Assembly (NCBI GenBank): GCA_029256645.1
Contig: JAQSXM010000225.1
Coordinates: forward strand, 1 to 6,145
Length of the DNA: 6,145 bases
Source: Sporomusa sp.
GTDB lineage: Bacteria; Bacillota_C; Negativicutes; Sporomusales; Sporomusaceae
Reading direction: 5' to 3'
Position 1 is the first letter of the stretch; each line of letters opens with the position of its first letter. The notes beneath the pieces are model-generated. The model had not been told where the DNA came from and did not search any database. It saw only the letters and a program-made list of their open reading frames with translations. A program made the position numbers and the translations under genes. Shown here piece after piece: positions 6,096 through 6,145 of this stretch.

Positions 6096-6145
6096 GAAGA
6101 CTTCACCTCAGTATTCCAGCGCTTTTTAAACCACAACCATTCATC
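6092..6145 (-). CDS. 3' end of a gene resembling lpxL/htrB lipid A acyltransferase (partial)
   Basis: An open frame enters from the right edge and reads DEWLWFKKRWNTEVKSS before a TGA (6094-6092). The pattern Glu-Trp-Leu-Trp-Phe-Lys-Lys-Arg-Trp-Asn-Thr resembles the conserved C-terminus of LpxL/LpxM acyltransferases (compare PEQ-aromatic-x-W-x-H-R-R-aromatic-K-T). These enzymes add secondary acyl chains to Kdo-lipid A at the inner membrane. The TGA overlaps the lptC start, and a lipid A enzyme fits the operon. With only 17 residues visible the identity is tentative; the existence of a coding end here is more secure than its name. Confidence 0.55.
   Translation of the reverse strand, partial: DEWLWFKKRWNTEVKSS
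6103..6109 (-). promoter_or_regulatory. Ribosome binding site supporting the TTG start of lptC
   Basis: GAGGTGA on the minus strand lies 7 nt before the TTG at 6095, within the last codons of the upstream gene. It is the main evidence for the non-ATG start. Confidence 0.8.

Noticed and set aside
1..6145. Search for mobile elements, CRISPR arrays, tRNA or rRNA genes, or a defence system
   Set aside because: No transposase, integrase, spaced direct repeats, tRNA-like cloverleaf or rRNA sequence was seen. The region looks like stable core envelope biogenesis DNA.

Overview
The window reads as chromosomal DNA from a diderm (LPS-bearing) member of the Firmicutes, most likely class Negativicutes, perhaps near the Sporomusa/Pelosinus group. 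Two things point there: a complete set of LPS-export genes (lptC, lptA, lptB, and an LptF/LptG-type permease), and an outer-membrane porin carrying an N-terminal S-layer homology (SLH) domain. The second combination is the hallmark of OmpM-type proteins in these bacteria. Strong GGAGG-type ribosome binding sites also fit Firmicutes. The genus assignment is inference.

All genes lie on the minus strand, so the biological order runs from the right end to the left. At the right edge (6092-6145) are the last 17 codons of an upstream gene whose C-terminus resembles LpxL/HtrB lipid A acyltransferases. It overlaps lptC (6095-5532, TTG start), which overlaps lptA (5535-4786) by ATGA. After 47 bp comes lptB (4738-4019), whose stop codon lies inside the ribosome binding site of the permease gene (4008-2920). 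After 36 bp comes a DUF3084-family membrane/coiled-coil protein (2883-1612). A 13-bp perfect hairpin with a T-run (1551-1589) closes this unit. No internal terminator or obvious internal promoter was seen, so this looks like one operon that continues upstream of the window.

A roughly 400-bp AT-rich intergenic stretch (1212-1611) follows. It holds the operon terminator, candidate promoters, two inverted repeats, and a leader for the porin gene that may fold so that its Shine-Dalgarno sequence is paired. The SLH-porin gene (1211-48) follows, with its own terminator at the left edge.

Together the genes form an outer-membrane biogenesis locus. The acyltransferase would finish lipid A. LptB with the permease would extract LPS from the inner membrane, and LptC and LptA would pass it across the periplasm. 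The porin would supply the outer-membrane channel and the link to peptidoglycan. The DUF3084 protein is the one member with no established role, and it is the most attractive target here.
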